Shown here one piece after another: positions 41,361 to 50,971 of a DNA stretch of 64,000 nt; the stretch's first letter is position 1; each line of letters starts with the position of its first letter. The stretch is taken from the NCBI RefSeq assembly GCF_002920895.1, contig NZ_PQVG01000008.1:129100-193099 (forward strand). Reading direction: 5' to 3'. Origin of the DNA: Flavobacterium alvei. GTDB taxonomy: Bacteria > Bacteroidota > Bacteroidia > Flavobacteriales > Flavobacteriaceae. The notes under the pieces are model-generated. The model saw nothing but the letters and a program-made list of their open reading frames with translations, was not told the DNA's origin and ran no database searches. A program made the position numbers and the translations under genes.

Positions 41361-44357
41361 CTATTTCACAATAGCATTTTGTATTATTTGTTGAATGTCT
41401 TCCCTAATTCTTCCTTTAACTAGAGTATTTCCTTCATATTCAGGATATGTTCTGTTAGAAAGAAAAACATAGATGATTTGGGTTTCGGGATCAGCCCAAG
41501 CCATATTTCCTGTAAAACCAGTATGACCAAAACTAGCAGGAGAAACACAACCGCAAGTTGAGCCGTCTTTTCCAATTCGTTTGTCAAAACCTAAACCTCT
41601 ATTGACTCCTTCTGTGTAAAAATAACAAGTATTAAAATCATTAAATGTTTTTTCGGAAAAATAGCGTTGGTTGCCATAACTTCCTTTTTGCAAATACAAT
41701 TGCATCATTTTGGCTACATCCATTGCATTCGAAAATAATCCTGCATGACCAGAAACGCCACCTTCCATAGCGGCTCCCATATCATGAACATATCCTTGAA
41801 GCGTTTGATGGCGGAAATAATTGTCTTTTTCAGTTGGCGCAATCGAGTTTTTATCAAACTTTTTTAATGGATTGAATAAGGTATAATTCATTCCTAATGA
41901 TTTATAGAATTTTTCCTGAACCAAAACATCTAATTTTTTATGGTTTACTCTTTCTAGATATTCTTTTAGAAGAATGAAGGTTAAATCGCTGTATTTATAC
42001 TCAATTTTTTTGTCCAATGGACTGTCGGCAATGATTTTAATGATAGTATCGTGATAGTCATTTCTGATGAAAATACTATCGGCAACTTGTCTAATATGCT
42101 GGGCATCAAAAGTTTTTTGGTAATACTTTTTCGAAGGCATTTTGGCACTATCCAATGTTGCTTTGTAGAAAGGAATCCAAGCTTGAAGACCTGCATAATG
42201 CGAAAGCAAATTTTTGAAACCAATATCTTTTTTATTGGATTTACTTAAAGAAGGCAACATCTTAGACAATTTAGTATCCAATGTCACTTTGTTTTGGTCG
42301 TATAATTGCATCACATTGGGCAGTGTGGCAACCATTTTTGTAATTGAGGCTAAATCATATAAATCGGAATTTGTGACCAATTTTTCCTTTTCATAAGTCT
42401 GGTAACCATACGATTTTTGATAAATTACTTTTCCATTTCTAGCCACCAATACTTGTGCTCCAGGAGTCATTTTTCCATCGATGGCTTTCTTGGCATATTC
42501 ATCAATTTGGTTTAAAATCATTGGATTCATACCTTCGTTTTCGGGTGCTGTGAATCCCAAACGATCTAATTTTTGGGTACTTATCCCAGTATTTACAGCA
42601 AAGTTAGAATTGATAGAAACAGGTAATTTTCCCTTGGCTTCGATGGCACCAAAAATAAGCTCAGCCGATACAATTTGTGAAATTGTTGAGTTTTGATAGG
42701 AAACTACTAATCCTTCAATCTCATCAAAATTAGTTATAGGCAACAAAGAATAAGGTTTTGCAAAAACATCTAAAATTACTTTATTGTTTTTGGCAATTTC
42801 TTGCAGCCACAACAATTCTTTTTCTGTGAAATCGTGATTTTTCCAAGCCAAATCTGATTTGTGGAAACCAATAATTACGGTGTCGAAATTTTTTAATTTT
42901 AAAGTAAGACTGTCAATACTTGAAGCTGTTACTTCGGTAATTTCAGTATATTTTTTTAAAGTCGTCAGAAAAGAACTGTTGTCATCGTCTCCCAATTTTA
43001 CATAGGCTATTTTTTGATCTAATTTTTTTATCGGAAGTACATTGCTTTTATTATTCAAGACCGTGATTGCATTTTCAAATAATTGATATTGTAAAGCATC
43101 ATTTTCGGTTTTGTTTATGTCTTGATACAAGTTTGCAAGGTCAATTGGTTTTGGTTTATTTAAGCCTGCTTTGAATTTGTAATGCAAAATTTTCTTTACT
43201 GAATGTGCCAATCTTTCCTCAGAAATTGTTCCTTGATTGTAAGCTATTTTAATTTTTTCGACTGCCAGCGAAACATTTTCTGGACATAATAAAATATCAT
43301 TTCCTGCCATAAATGCGGCCAAATCGATGTCTCCTGGTTGCATAAAATTGCTTGCACCCTTCATTCCAAGCGCATCGGTGAAAATTAAACCATTAAACCC
43401 CAATTCCTTTTGAAGTAAATTAGTAACCACATTATAAGAAAGGGACGAAGGACAATCTTGTTTCGTTTCTAGACTTGGAATGTTCAAATGCGCAACCATT
43501 ACCGAGGCTAAACCATCGTCAAACATTCTTTTGAAAGGATATAATTCTACTAAATCTATTTGTTCTTTAGAAAAATTAATTGTTGGTAGAGTTTTGTGAG
43601 AATCTGTTGCAGTATCTCCGTGGCCTGGAAAATGTTTGCCTGTGCAAAAAACGCCTTGACTTTGCTCTCCTTTTAAAAACGCAATGGCTTTATCGGCAAC
43701 ATTGACTTTTGATTCTCCAAAAGAGCGATTTCCAATAATTGGATTTTTGGGATTGGTATTGATGTCGAGCACAGGAGCAAAATTGAAATGAATTCCCATT
43801 CGTTTGCATTCATTCCCCATATTTGAGCCCACTTTTTCAATCAGTTTTAAATCTTGAATAGCGCCAAGAGTAATATTCCAAGGATAGCGATAAGTAGAAT
43901 CAAGTCGCATTGCCAAACCCCATTCGGCATCAATCGCAATAAACAAAGGGACATTGGCTTTCGATTGGAACCTATTGGTTAATTGAGCTTGACGAACTGG
44001 CCCACCTTGAAAAAAAATAATGCCACCCACTTTGTAACCCTGAACCAAAGAATCAATTTTCTTGGCGTGAAGACTATCTTTATTAGAGTAGGTAGCAACC
44101 ATAAAAAGTTGTCCTATTTTTTCTTCCAAAGACATTTTTGTATAAATGCTATCTACCCAATGATTTTCTTCATCCGAATCTTTAAAAAAAGTAGCGCCAA
44201 CGGTTTTATTTTTAGCAACATATATTTCTTTATTTGCTGAAATCGTAGTTTCTTTTTTGGCATCAATCGTTTTTTGGTCTTTTTTTAAACCTATACAATT
44301 GCTAGCCAAAAAGGCAAAAGTTAAATAGAAAGTAATTTTTATAAAGTAATTTTTCAT
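41361..44357 (-). CDS. Lipoprotein fusion of GH3 N-acetylglucosaminidase and a serine beta-lactamase-like hydrolase
   Basis: This is a 998-residue protein. It has a lipoprotein signal (FLASNC, Cys21). The GH3 part (about 65-600) carries KHFPGHGDTATDSHKTLP (near 239) and nucleophile GLIFTDALGMKGA (near 327). The C-terminal part (about 610-998) is a class C beta-lactamase/esterase fold: SITK (Ser-x-x-Lys, near 670), YKYSDLTF, and GHTGFTG. In B. subtilis the matching single genes, nagZ and amlB, are neighbours in the MurNAc salvage operon with namZ and murQ. Here both are in one chain, and namZ and murQ lie close by. The serine hydrolase substrate is unknown; peptide or ester cleavage is possible. 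Confidence 0.88.
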   Translation of the reverse strand: MKNYFIKITFYLTFAFLASNCIGLKKDQKTIDAKKETTISANKEIYVAKNKTVGATFFKDSDEENHWVDSIYTKMSLEEKIGQLFMVATYSNKDSLHAKKIDSLVQGYKVGGIIFFQGGPVRQAQLTNRFQSKANVPLFIAIDAEWGLAMRLDSTYRYPWNITLGAIQDLKLIEKVGSNMGNECKRMGIHFNFAPVLDINTNPKNPIIGNRSFGESKVNVADKAIAFLKGEQSQGVFCTGKHFPGHGDTATDSHKTLPTINFSKEQIDLVELYPFKRMFDDGLASVMVAHLNIPSLETKQDCPSSLSYNVVTNLLQKELGFNGLIFTDALGMKGASNFMQPGDIDLAAFMAGNDILLCPENVSLAVEKIKIAYNQGTISEERLAHSVKKILHYKFKAGLNKPKPIDLANLYQDINKTENDALQYQLFENAITVLNNKSNVLPIKKLDQKIAYVKLGDDDNSSFLTTLKKYTEITEVTASSIDSLTLKLKNFDTVIIGFHKSDLAWKNHDFTEKELLWLQEIAKNNKVILDVFAKPYSLLPITNFDEIEGLVVSYQNSTISQIVSAELIFGAIEAKGKLPVSINSNFAVNTGISTQKLDRLGFTAPENEGMNPMILNQIDEYAKKAIDGKMTPGAQVLVARNGKVIYQKSYGYQTYEKEKLVTNSDLYDLASITKMVATLPNVMQLYDQNKVTLDTKLSKMLPSLSKSNKKDIGFKNLLSHYAGLQAWIPFYKATLDSAKMPSKKYYQKTFDAQHIRQVADSIFIRNDYHDTIIKIIADSPLDKKIEYKYSDLTFILLKEYLERVNHKKLDVLVQEKFYKSLGMNYTLFNPLKKFDKNSIAPTEKDNYFRHQTLQGYVHDMGAAMEGGVSGHAGLFSNAMDVAKMMQLYLQKGSYGNQRYFSEKTFNDFNTCYFYTEGVNRGLGFDKRIGKDGSTCGCVSPASFGHTGFTGNMAWADPETQIIYVFLSNRTYPEYEGNTLVKGRIREDIQQIIQNAIVK

Positions 44358-44391
44358 TGTTCAATGAATTAATTTTTGATTATTATTTGGA

Positions 44392-45897
44392 CTAAAAATC
44401 TATTTTTTCTGCTTTTTTGCTGATGGAGTAGAGACCAATAAAAGTAATTAAAGCGTTTATGATAATGAGTTCATTGTCAAATATATATCCAAAGAATAAT
44501 GTTGCGGAATTTTCACTTACTAAATAGGTTATTGCCGGTGACAAAAAGCAGATATAAGGAACCAATTTGTCGTTTACTTTTCGTCCTTTATGAAATAATC
44601 CGAAGGCATATAAACCTAACAAAGGGCCATAAGTGTAGGAAGCAACCTTGAAAATCATTCCAACAACAGAACTATCATTTATAGAATTAAAGACTAAAAT
44701 TATTAGAAATAATAAGGCTGAAAAGCTTAAATGGACTAAATGTCTAGTTCTAATGATATTTTTTTTGGCCTGATTTTCGGATTTTTCCATTCCCAAAAAA
44801 TCTACGCAAAAAGAGGTTGTCAATGCAGTTAAAGCTGAATCGGTAGTGGCAAATGTAGCTGCAATAAGTCCCAATAAAAATACTATTGCGGGTATTACTG
44901 TTAAATGATTCAAGGCAATTTCTGGAAATAATAAATCGGTTCTGGGTTTATTAGTAATGGAATCAATTGGGATTTCAATTCCGTTTTTGGATGCATAAAT
45001 GTATAATAATGCTCCCACGCTCAAAAAGAAAATATTAATGACCACGAAGATTCCAGTGAAAGTGAACATGTTTTTTTGGGCATCTTTTATGTTTTTGCAG
45101 CTCAAGTTTTTTTGCATTAAATCTTGGTCAAGACCTACCATTGCTATGGTTACAAACATTCCGCCAAGAATTTGTTTGGCAAAATGAAACTTGTTGGTCA
45201 TAAAATCATCAAAGAAAAATATTTGAGAATAATTACTATCCTTCACTTCGTGGAATGCGCCAACCAAACTCAAATCTAAACTATTGCAAATGAAATAAAT
45301 TGTTAAAAACACTGAAGAAACTAGAAAGAATGTTTGCAAAGTATCTGTGATAATTATTGTTTTAAGTCCGCCACGATAAGTATAAGAAAAAATTAATAAT
45401 AAAGAAATTAAGACCGTTAACGAAAATGGAATGTTATAATAATCAAATACAAAACGCTGCAAAACAATAACCACAAGATAGAGTCTAAAAGCAGAGCTAA
45501 TGGTTCTGCTTACTAAAAAAATAGAAGCCGCAGTTCGGTAACTATAATGTCCCATTCTTTGCTCGATATAGCCATAAATGGAAGTTAAATTCATTCGATA
45601 ATAGAGCGGAAGAAGGAGTTTTGTAATGATAATAAACCCAATTGCATTTCCCAATACAAACTGAAAATATTTGAATTGTTCTCCATTTGGCGAACCCACT
45701 TCTCCCGGAACCGAGATGAAAGTTACTCCAGAAAGTGCTGTTCCAATCATTCCAAAGGCAACTAAATACCATTTAGAATTTTTATTGGCTTTGAAAAAGG
45801 CATCATTTCCATCATTTTTCTTGCTGACGCTATGAGAAATGTAGAAAAGTAGTCCAAAATAAACGATGATTAATATAAGGATTGCGCTTGGAGTCAT
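44392..45897 (-). CDS. Sodium:solute symporter (SSS family)
   Basis: This is a 501-residue protein with about 13 membrane helices. Typical SSS segments are TALSGVTFISVPGEV near the N-terminus, RTISSAFRLYLVVIVLQRF, AMVGLDQDLMQKNLSC, and LGLIAATFATTDSALTALTT near residue 345. It lies 22 bp after murQ and 34 bp before the GH3 fusion, between salvage enzymes. A role as inner-membrane importer of MurNAc or GlcNAc is a good inference. Similar symporters in sugar loci carry sialic acid or other sugars, so the substrate is not certain. Confidence 0.85.
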   Translation of the reverse strand: MTPSAILILIIVYFGLLFYISHSVSKKNDGNDAFFKANKNSKWYLVAFGMIGTALSGVTFISVPGEVGSPNGEQFKYFQFVLGNAIGFIIITKLLLPLYYRMNLTSIYGYIEQRMGHYSYRTAASIFLVSRTISSAFRLYLVVIVLQRFVFDYYNIPFSLTVLISLLLIFSYTYRGGLKTIIITDTLQTFFLVSSVFLTIYFICNSLDLSLVGAFHEVKDSNYSQIFFFDDFMTNKFHFAKQILGGMFVTIAMVGLDQDLMQKNLSCKNIKDAQKNMFTFTGIFVVINIFFLSVGALLYIYASKNGIEIPIDSITNKPRTDLLFPEIALNHLTVIPAIVFLLGLIAATFATTDSALTALTTSFCVDFLGMEKSENQAKKNIIRTRHLVHLSFSALLFLIILVFNSINDSSVVGMIFKVASYTYGPLLGLYAFGLFHKGRKVNDKLVPYICFLSPAITYLVSENSATLFFGYIFDNELIIINALITFIGLYSISKKAEKIDF

Positions 45898-45919
45898 TTT
45901 GTGTTTTTTAGGGTTTTAA

Positions 45920-46738
45920 TTAAGCTTTATTTCTAGATAGCAAAACAGCTCTCACACTTTTGTGTTCTTTTAATAATTGGGCGGCTAATTTTTCGTCAAT
46001 ATCAAGTGCTTCTACTATCATTTCAACACCTCTTTGCACTAATTTTTTATTTGACAATTGCATATCAACCATTTTATTACCTATTACTCTTCCGAGTTGA
46101 ATCATTACAGAAGTCGTAATCATGTTTAAAACCATTTTTTGCGATGTTCCAGCTTTCATTCGGGTACTTCCAGTAAGAAATTCGGGACCAACCAATAATT
46201 CTATCGGGTAATCGGCTTCTTTGGATATTTTACTATTATTGCTGCAAGTGATGCTGCCCGTTATGATGCTATTTTCTTGAGCTTTTTTTAATCCGCCAAT
46301 TACGTAGGGAGTATTTCCCGAAGCTGCAATTCCAATGACTACATCCAATGAATTTATATCGTGTTTTTTTAAATCAATCCAAGCTTGCTCAAAATCATCT
46401 TCGGCGTTTTCGACCGCTTTTCGAATGGCAAAATCTCCACCAGCAATTATTCCAATGACCATTTGATCGCTTACTCCAAAGGTAGGAGGACACTCGGATG
46501 CGTCTAATATTCCTAATCTACCCGATGTTCCTGCACCAATGTAAAACAATCTCCCACCCAATTTCATTTTGGAAACAATTGCATCTACCAATTTTTCTAT
46601 ATTGGGTATTTGAGTTTCAACGGCATGAGCCACTTTTTTGTCCTCGGCATTGATGTTTTCCAATAACTCTTTGGTTGACATTTTGTCCAAATTACTATAA
46701 TTGGATTCTTTTTCGGTATCGGGATATATTTTTTTCAT
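45920..46738 (-). CDS. murQ: N-acetylmuramic acid 6-phosphate etherase
   Basis: This 272-residue enzyme splits MurNAc-6-phosphate into GlcNAc-6-phosphate and D-lactate. The SIS-fold core is complete: GAGTSGRLGILDASECPPTF (with the catalytic Glu) and FAIRKAVENAEDDFEQAW (second Glu). VGPEFLTGSTRMKAGTSQK closes the substrate site. Residues 235-272 form the UBA-like tail. The presence of MurQ strongly points to MurNAc breakdown. The required MurNAc kinase is not encoded in the window. It lies 78 bp downstream of the namZ-like gene. Confidence 0.95.
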   Translation of the reverse strand: MKKIYPDTEKESNYSNLDKMSTKELLENINAEDKKVAHAVETQIPNIEKLVDAIVSKMKLGGRLFYIGAGTSGRLGILDASECPPTFGVSDQMVIGIIAGGDFAIRKAVENAEDDFEQAWIDLKKHDINSLDVVIGIAASGNTPYVIGGLKKAQENSIITGSITCSNNSKISKEADYPIELLVGPEFLTGSTRMKAGTSQKMVLNMITTSVMIQLGRVIGNKMVDMQLSNKKLVQRGVEMIVEALDIDEKLAAQLLKEHKSVRAVLLSRNKA

Positions 46739-46816
46739 TGAATTTGTTTAGGTGTGTTAGAAATAAGTTTTTTTGAATTATTATTTTGAAAACAAATCTA
46801 TTTCAGGATATTAAAA

Positions 46817-48004
46817 TTAGTAAATAAGATACTTTGCCCTTTTAGTTTTGAAGTCTTTTAATCCTTTTTTCCAGCTTTTTCTAATTTTATTTTCAGATTC
46901 ACCATTTTCTATTTGTTGTTGGAGTTGTTTCGTTCCAGCAAGCTTTGTGAAAAATGCATTGAAAAATTTAGTTTTGTCGGTGGTCATTTTATAAGAACGA
47001 ATCAACCATTGCAGTTCCAACCGATTCACTTTTTTATGAGTTGTCAAATCTTCGCCATAGCAAATTTGACTGTTATAAAGAGGTTCTTTTGCCCCAAAAT
47101 TAGGCTTTGGAGTAAATGAAAAATCGTTTTTGGGTAGAAAAGGGGAGCCAAAAATTTGAAATTGTTTTTCGGTTCCACGTCCCACGCTTACATTGGTTCC
47201 TTCAAACAAACACAAACTGGCATACAAGTTTATGGATTGATCGTTGGGTAAATTTGGCGATGGTTTTACAGGCAAACTATAGTCTATTGAATGATTATAG
47301 TTGATACAAGGAATTACTGTTAATTGGCATTGTGCTGCATTTTTGAGCCATTTTTCGCCATTAATCATTTGGGCATATTCGCCAATAGTCATTCCGTGTA
47401 GGATAGGGATGGGGTGCATTCCAACAAAGCTGGTATATTCTTTTTCTAAAATTGGACCATCAACAATTCCTCCGTTTGGATTGGGTCTGTCTAAGATAAT
47501 AAGTGGAATATTGTTTTCGGCACAAGCTTCCATCACGTAATGCAAGGTAGAAATATAAGTGTAAAATCTTGCACCAACATCTTGCAAATCAAAAATCATT
47601 ATTTCAATTCCTTTCAATTGTTCGGGTTTTGGTTTTCTGTTTTCTCCATAAAGTGAAACAATAGGAAGACCTGTTTTGCTGTCTTTTACATCTACAACAT
47701 GTTCGCCAGCATCGGCTGTACCTCGAAAACCATGTTCGGGTGCAAATATGGTTTGAATAGCGATTTGCTTTTCAATCAGAAAATCTACGAGATGCATTTT
47801 GTTAGTCAAAATTCCAGTTTGATTGGTGACAATGCTAACTTTTTTATCTTTTAGCAGTGGAAGGTATTTTTCGAAATTATCCGCACCAGTTTTAATTTTT
47901 TCATGAGTATTTCCTTTTGTAAATCTTTCCAACGGATTCGAATAGGAATTGATAGCAATAATTGCCATCAAAAAGAGAATGTATTTTTTAAAGGATAGTT
48001 TCAT
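46817..48004 (-). CDS. namZ: NamZ-type exo-beta-N-acetylmuramidase (DUF1343)
   Basis: This is a 395-residue protein with a signal peptide (ending NSYS). The DUF1343 domain fills the rest, with VSIVTNQTGIL, TIFAPEHGFRGTADAGEHV, KTGLPIVSLYGENRKP, MIFDLQDVGARFYTYISTLH and LDRPNPNGG. NamZ enzymes release MurNAc from the non-reducing ends of glycan strands in the periplasm or outside. In B. subtilis and Tannerella this family sits in MurNAc operons, as here next to murQ. The length is normal. Confidence 0.9.
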   Translation of the reverse strand: MKLSFKKYILFLMAIIAINSYSNPLERFTKGNTHEKIKTGADNFEKYLPLLKDKKVSIVTNQTGILTNKMHLVDFLIEKQIAIQTIFAPEHGFRGTADAGEHVVDVKDSKTGLPIVSLYGENRKPKPEQLKGIEIMIFDLQDVGARFYTYISTLHYVMEACAENNIPLIILDRPNPNGGIVDGPILEKEYTSFVGMHPIPILHGMTIGEYAQMINGEKWLKNAAQCQLTVIPCINYNHSIDYSLPVKPSPNLPNDQSINLYASLCLFEGTNVSVGRGTEKQFQIFGSPFLPKNDFSFTPKPNFGAKEPLYNSQICYGEDLTTHKKVNRLELQWLIRSYKMTTDKTKFFNAFFTKLAGTKQLQQQIENGESENKIRKSWKKGLKDFKTKRAKYLIY

Positions 48005-48050
48005 AATGAATTAATTTTTGTTTAAAACCTAAAGATAGAAAAGGATGGTA

Positions 48051-49862
48051 TTAATCTTCTTGTTTAATAATTTTAAAACTTTCAGTAGTTCCATTTTCAA
48101 AACTAATTTTTACATAATAAATTCCATTAGTTATATTCATTGGAGCTATTGCTATTTTTGAATTTGTGATAACATAATCTTGTTCCAAAACTTGTTTTCC
48201 ATTAAGGTCATAAAGTGAAATTTTTACATTATTTGAAAAAGCATTTTGAAACTCAACTTCAAACTGATTGAAGAATGGATTGGGATAAACTAAATATGAT
48301 TTATTAGCAATTAAATCAAAATTTGGATTCCCTAAAACAGCATTGAAATTCCCGGCTTCATTATTGTTTTTATCCAATGAGGTCACTACAAAATATTTGG
48401 TGTCAATCAAGGATTGAGAAACGACTAATTCATTTCCAACAACAATATCAATTATTTTCGTGCCATCGTCTTTATTGGTAATGGCTTCAGCAGCATTATT
48501 GAAAGCATAGACTACATATTTTATAGGCAAATCACCGTCTGAAGCTGCAGCAGGAGTATTCCAAGTCAATGTCGTGTTAACAAACCGAATATTTTCAGGA
48601 ACGTTTGGACAAATAATATCTTTACCTACAATTGGTGGTGCAAATGATTTGTATTTGTATTGAGCGTTGTTTAAAATATCATTAATAGTTTTCGAATTAT
48701 TTTTGATTGTTACGTAATTATAAGCAATTTGCCCAAAACTAGCATCCATAGATGGGGCTCTATTTTGAATGAGTTGATTTTGTATTTCAGTTCCTGCCCA
48801 ATTACTCGCATCTGCCATTCTATAATAAGCCTGACTAATATACAGTTGTTTTCCATTGGTTTTAACTTGGTCATTCCACCATTGCGATAATTTTAAATAA
48901 TCCTGAGTTCCACCGATGACCCAATATAATTGTGGTGCCAAATAATCTACTTTTCCAGCATTTAACCAAGCTATTGCATCGCAATAAAGGGCAGAATATG
49001 CCGAATTTCCCGAAATTCCAGTTGGTGTTCCGCTTTTCCATATTCCAGCTGGACTCACACCAAAAACAATATTTTTATTTAAATTGGCATTTATGGTCTG
49101 GATTGCATCATAAGTTCCAGCTATCATTTGGTTTACATTATCTCTTCTCCAATCTGCAATCGTAGCAATGTTTTTTGGATTGTTGTCAATGTAGGTTTGG
49201 GCATCTTGGTTGGTTGTCATTCCACCATTGGGATAGAAATAATCATCAAAATGAATTCCATCTACATCATATCGTGTGGCAATATCTTGCACAATACTGA
49301 TGATATAATTTTTTACGGCAGGCAAACCTGGATTTAATATTTTTTGTGTGTCAGCCGATGATGTAAACCACCAACTGGGTTGTGTGACTGTAATGTGATT
49401 TGCCGAAGTAGTGTAGGTAGAAGTTGTTTTTGCTCGATAGGGATTTAACCAAGCATGTAAATCTAGACCTCTTTTATGGGCTTCGGTTATGGCAAATGAC
49501 AAAGGATCCCACAAAGGATTTGGTGCTAAACCCTGAGTTCCTGTTAAATAATATCCCCAAGGCTCAATAGATGAGTTGTACAAAGCATCACACTCTGAAC
49601 GCACTTGTAGAAAAACCGTATTGTAACCATTTGTTTTTAAATTATCTAAAATTGCAATCAATTCGGCTTGTTGTACCGCGGGCGTTGCCAAACGATTTGT
49701 AGGCCAATTCAAACTGTAAACCGAGGCTAAAAAAACACCTCTCAATTCACGTTTCGGATTACTTTTGCTAAACTCAGCATCCATTAAACACTGTGCATTA
49801 CTAATTATTGTACAGATTAATACTAGAATAAAGTATAGTTTTTTTATGTAGTTTTTTCTCAT
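48051..49862 (-). CDS. Secreted GHL10-type glycosyl hydrolase with T9SS sorting domain
   Basis: This is a 603-residue protein with a signal peptide (ending ISNAQ). The GHL10 barrel (about 35-410) has ELRGVFLASVYSLNWP, HAWLNPYRAKT, VDGIHFDDYFYPNGG, FGVSPAGIWKSG and VDYLAPQLYWVIGG. A fibronectin-III-like segment covers about 420-515. The last 80 residues form a type A T9SS sorting domain (SYLVYPNPFFNQFEVEF to the end), so the enzyme is likely displayed on the cell surface. It is a paralogue of the periplasmic-type enzyme at 38344. The surface form could make first cuts in peptidoglycan debris, feeding the SusCD system. Confidence 0.9.
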   Translation of the reverse strand: MRKNYIKKLYFILVLICTIISNAQCLMDAEFSKSNPKRELRGVFLASVYSLNWPTNRLATPAVQQAELIAILDNLKTNGYNTVFLQVRSECDALYNSSIEPWGYYLTGTQGLAPNPLWDPLSFAITEAHKRGLDLHAWLNPYRAKTTSTYTTSANHITVTQPSWWFTSSADTQKILNPGLPAVKNYIISIVQDIATRYDVDGIHFDDYFYPNGGMTTNQDAQTYIDNNPKNIATIADWRRDNVNQMIAGTYDAIQTINANLNKNIVFGVSPAGIWKSGTPTGISGNSAYSALYCDAIAWLNAGKVDYLAPQLYWVIGGTQDYLKLSQWWNDQVKTNGKQLYISQAYYRMADASNWAGTEIQNQLIQNRAPSMDASFGQIAYNYVTIKNNSKTINDILNNAQYKYKSFAPPIVGKDIICPNVPENIRFVNTTLTWNTPAAASDGDLPIKYVVYAFNNAAEAITNKDDGTKIIDIVVGNELVVSQSLIDTKYFVVTSLDKNNNEAGNFNAVLGNPNFDLIANKSYLVYPNPFFNQFEVEFQNAFSNNVKISLYDLNGKQVLEQDYVITNSKIAIAPMNITNGIYYVKISFENGTTESFKIIKQED

Positions 49863-49973
49863 TTGATAAAGAGGATTGGTAATTATCTATTTAGGTTTCC
49901 CATTAAAAATAGGGCATAGGAATGACTATTGCCTACCTATATGAAGTAAACAAAGACAATAATTGGAATATAA

Positions 49974-50009
49974 AAAACCACTTTAGAACTTGTTGTCTAA
50001 AGTGGTTTT
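49974..50009 (-). terminator. Terminator after the SusCD-DUF4397 operon
   Basis: A perfect 14-bp stem (aaaaccactttaga and its complement) with an 8-base loop lies 7 bp past the stop at 50017. T-runs occur on the minus side. The remaining 110 bp up to the next gene shows nothing clear. Confidence 0.85.
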
Positions 50010-50016
50010 AAGATTT

Positions 50017-50946
50017 TTATTTGTTAGTGTACCAACCAATGGCTGGAATATTTACAGTTGTACTGGGTGCACCTGCAGATAATCCACCTGCAAAACCTCT
50101 ACAAAAGATGGTATATACTCTACCAGCTCTTGGAACTAATATGCCTGTTCCAGAATTGGCTAGATTTGCCACAAGAGCGGGGGCAGCAAGGGTTGGGTTG
50201 TTTGTTGCTGAACCTGCAACTCGCAATTGAATCTGATAACCTCTTGCATCAGTAGGGTCTTGAGCTTCTATAGGAATAAATACTTCACTACCACCTTTGA
50301 AAGTCACATTTTTATAGGTTTGAATTTCTTGGTTAACTACTGGAGTTGCTCCACTTATTGAAGTAGTTTTGATGATTCCTAAGTCATAACCAGCAACAGG
50401 AGTATTGCTAATCACATTGATGAATCGGATGTAGGCTTTAGTTTTGTCTAAAACTGGCGAAAAATCATCATTGACTTGGTAAGTAGAATAGGTTACAGGA
50501 GTAACATTAGGAAGTGAACCAATTAAGAAATTGCTATAATATTTCCCTTTTTCAGTTACTAATTTGCCAACAAAACGATCTACTGCTGGAATTTCAGCAA
50601 CTGTTGCAGTGGCAGCAATTTTAGGTGTTACCGCACTAAAAGGCTGATCTCCTGATTGTACCAAACTATAAAGAGTTACTGGATAAACTGAACCCATAGT
50701 AATTCCAATTGGCAAACCAACAGTAACCCCAACAGATGATATTTTCTCGACTCCCATAAAATAATTTACCTGAAAATTTGTTCCAGAAGCACCAACTGCT
50801 GTGTGAATAAATTTTACATTAGCTGCGTTTTCAGGCGCGCTTGATTCATAAGGAGTGAAATTGTGTTCATCCCCACAAGAGACAATAAGTACCACTCCTA
50901 GAAGCGGGAATACAGCCTTTTTGATTGTGTTAAATATATTTTTCAT
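50017..50946 (-). CDS. DUF4397 lipoprotein, third gene of the SusCD operon
   Basis: This is a 309-residue lipoprotein (VLIVSC, Cys24) with a DUF4397 beta-rich domain (VKFIHTAVGASGTNFQVNYF and YIRFINVISNTPVAGYDLGI). It lies 25 bp after the SusD gene and before a strong terminator, the place usually held by SusE/SusF-like glycan-binding proteins. A surface binding role is inferred. No enzymatic motif is visible. Confidence 0.75.
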   Translation of the reverse strand: MKNIFNTIKKAVFPLLGVVLIVSCGDEHNFTPYESSAPENAANVKFIHTAVGASGTNFQVNYFMGVEKISSVGVTVGLPIGITMGSVYPVTLYSLVQSGDQPFSAVTPKIAATATVAEIPAVDRFVGKLVTEKGKYYSNFLIGSLPNVTPVTYSTYQVNDDFSPVLDKTKAYIRFINVISNTPVAGYDLGIIKTTSISGATPVVNQEIQTYKNVTFKGGSEVFIPIEAQDPTDARGYQIQLRVAGSATNNPTLAAPALVANLANSGTGILVPRAGRVYTIFCRGFAGGLSAGAPSTTVNIPAIGWYTNK

Positions 50947-50971
50947 TTAATAAGTTTTTAGGTTTTATAAA

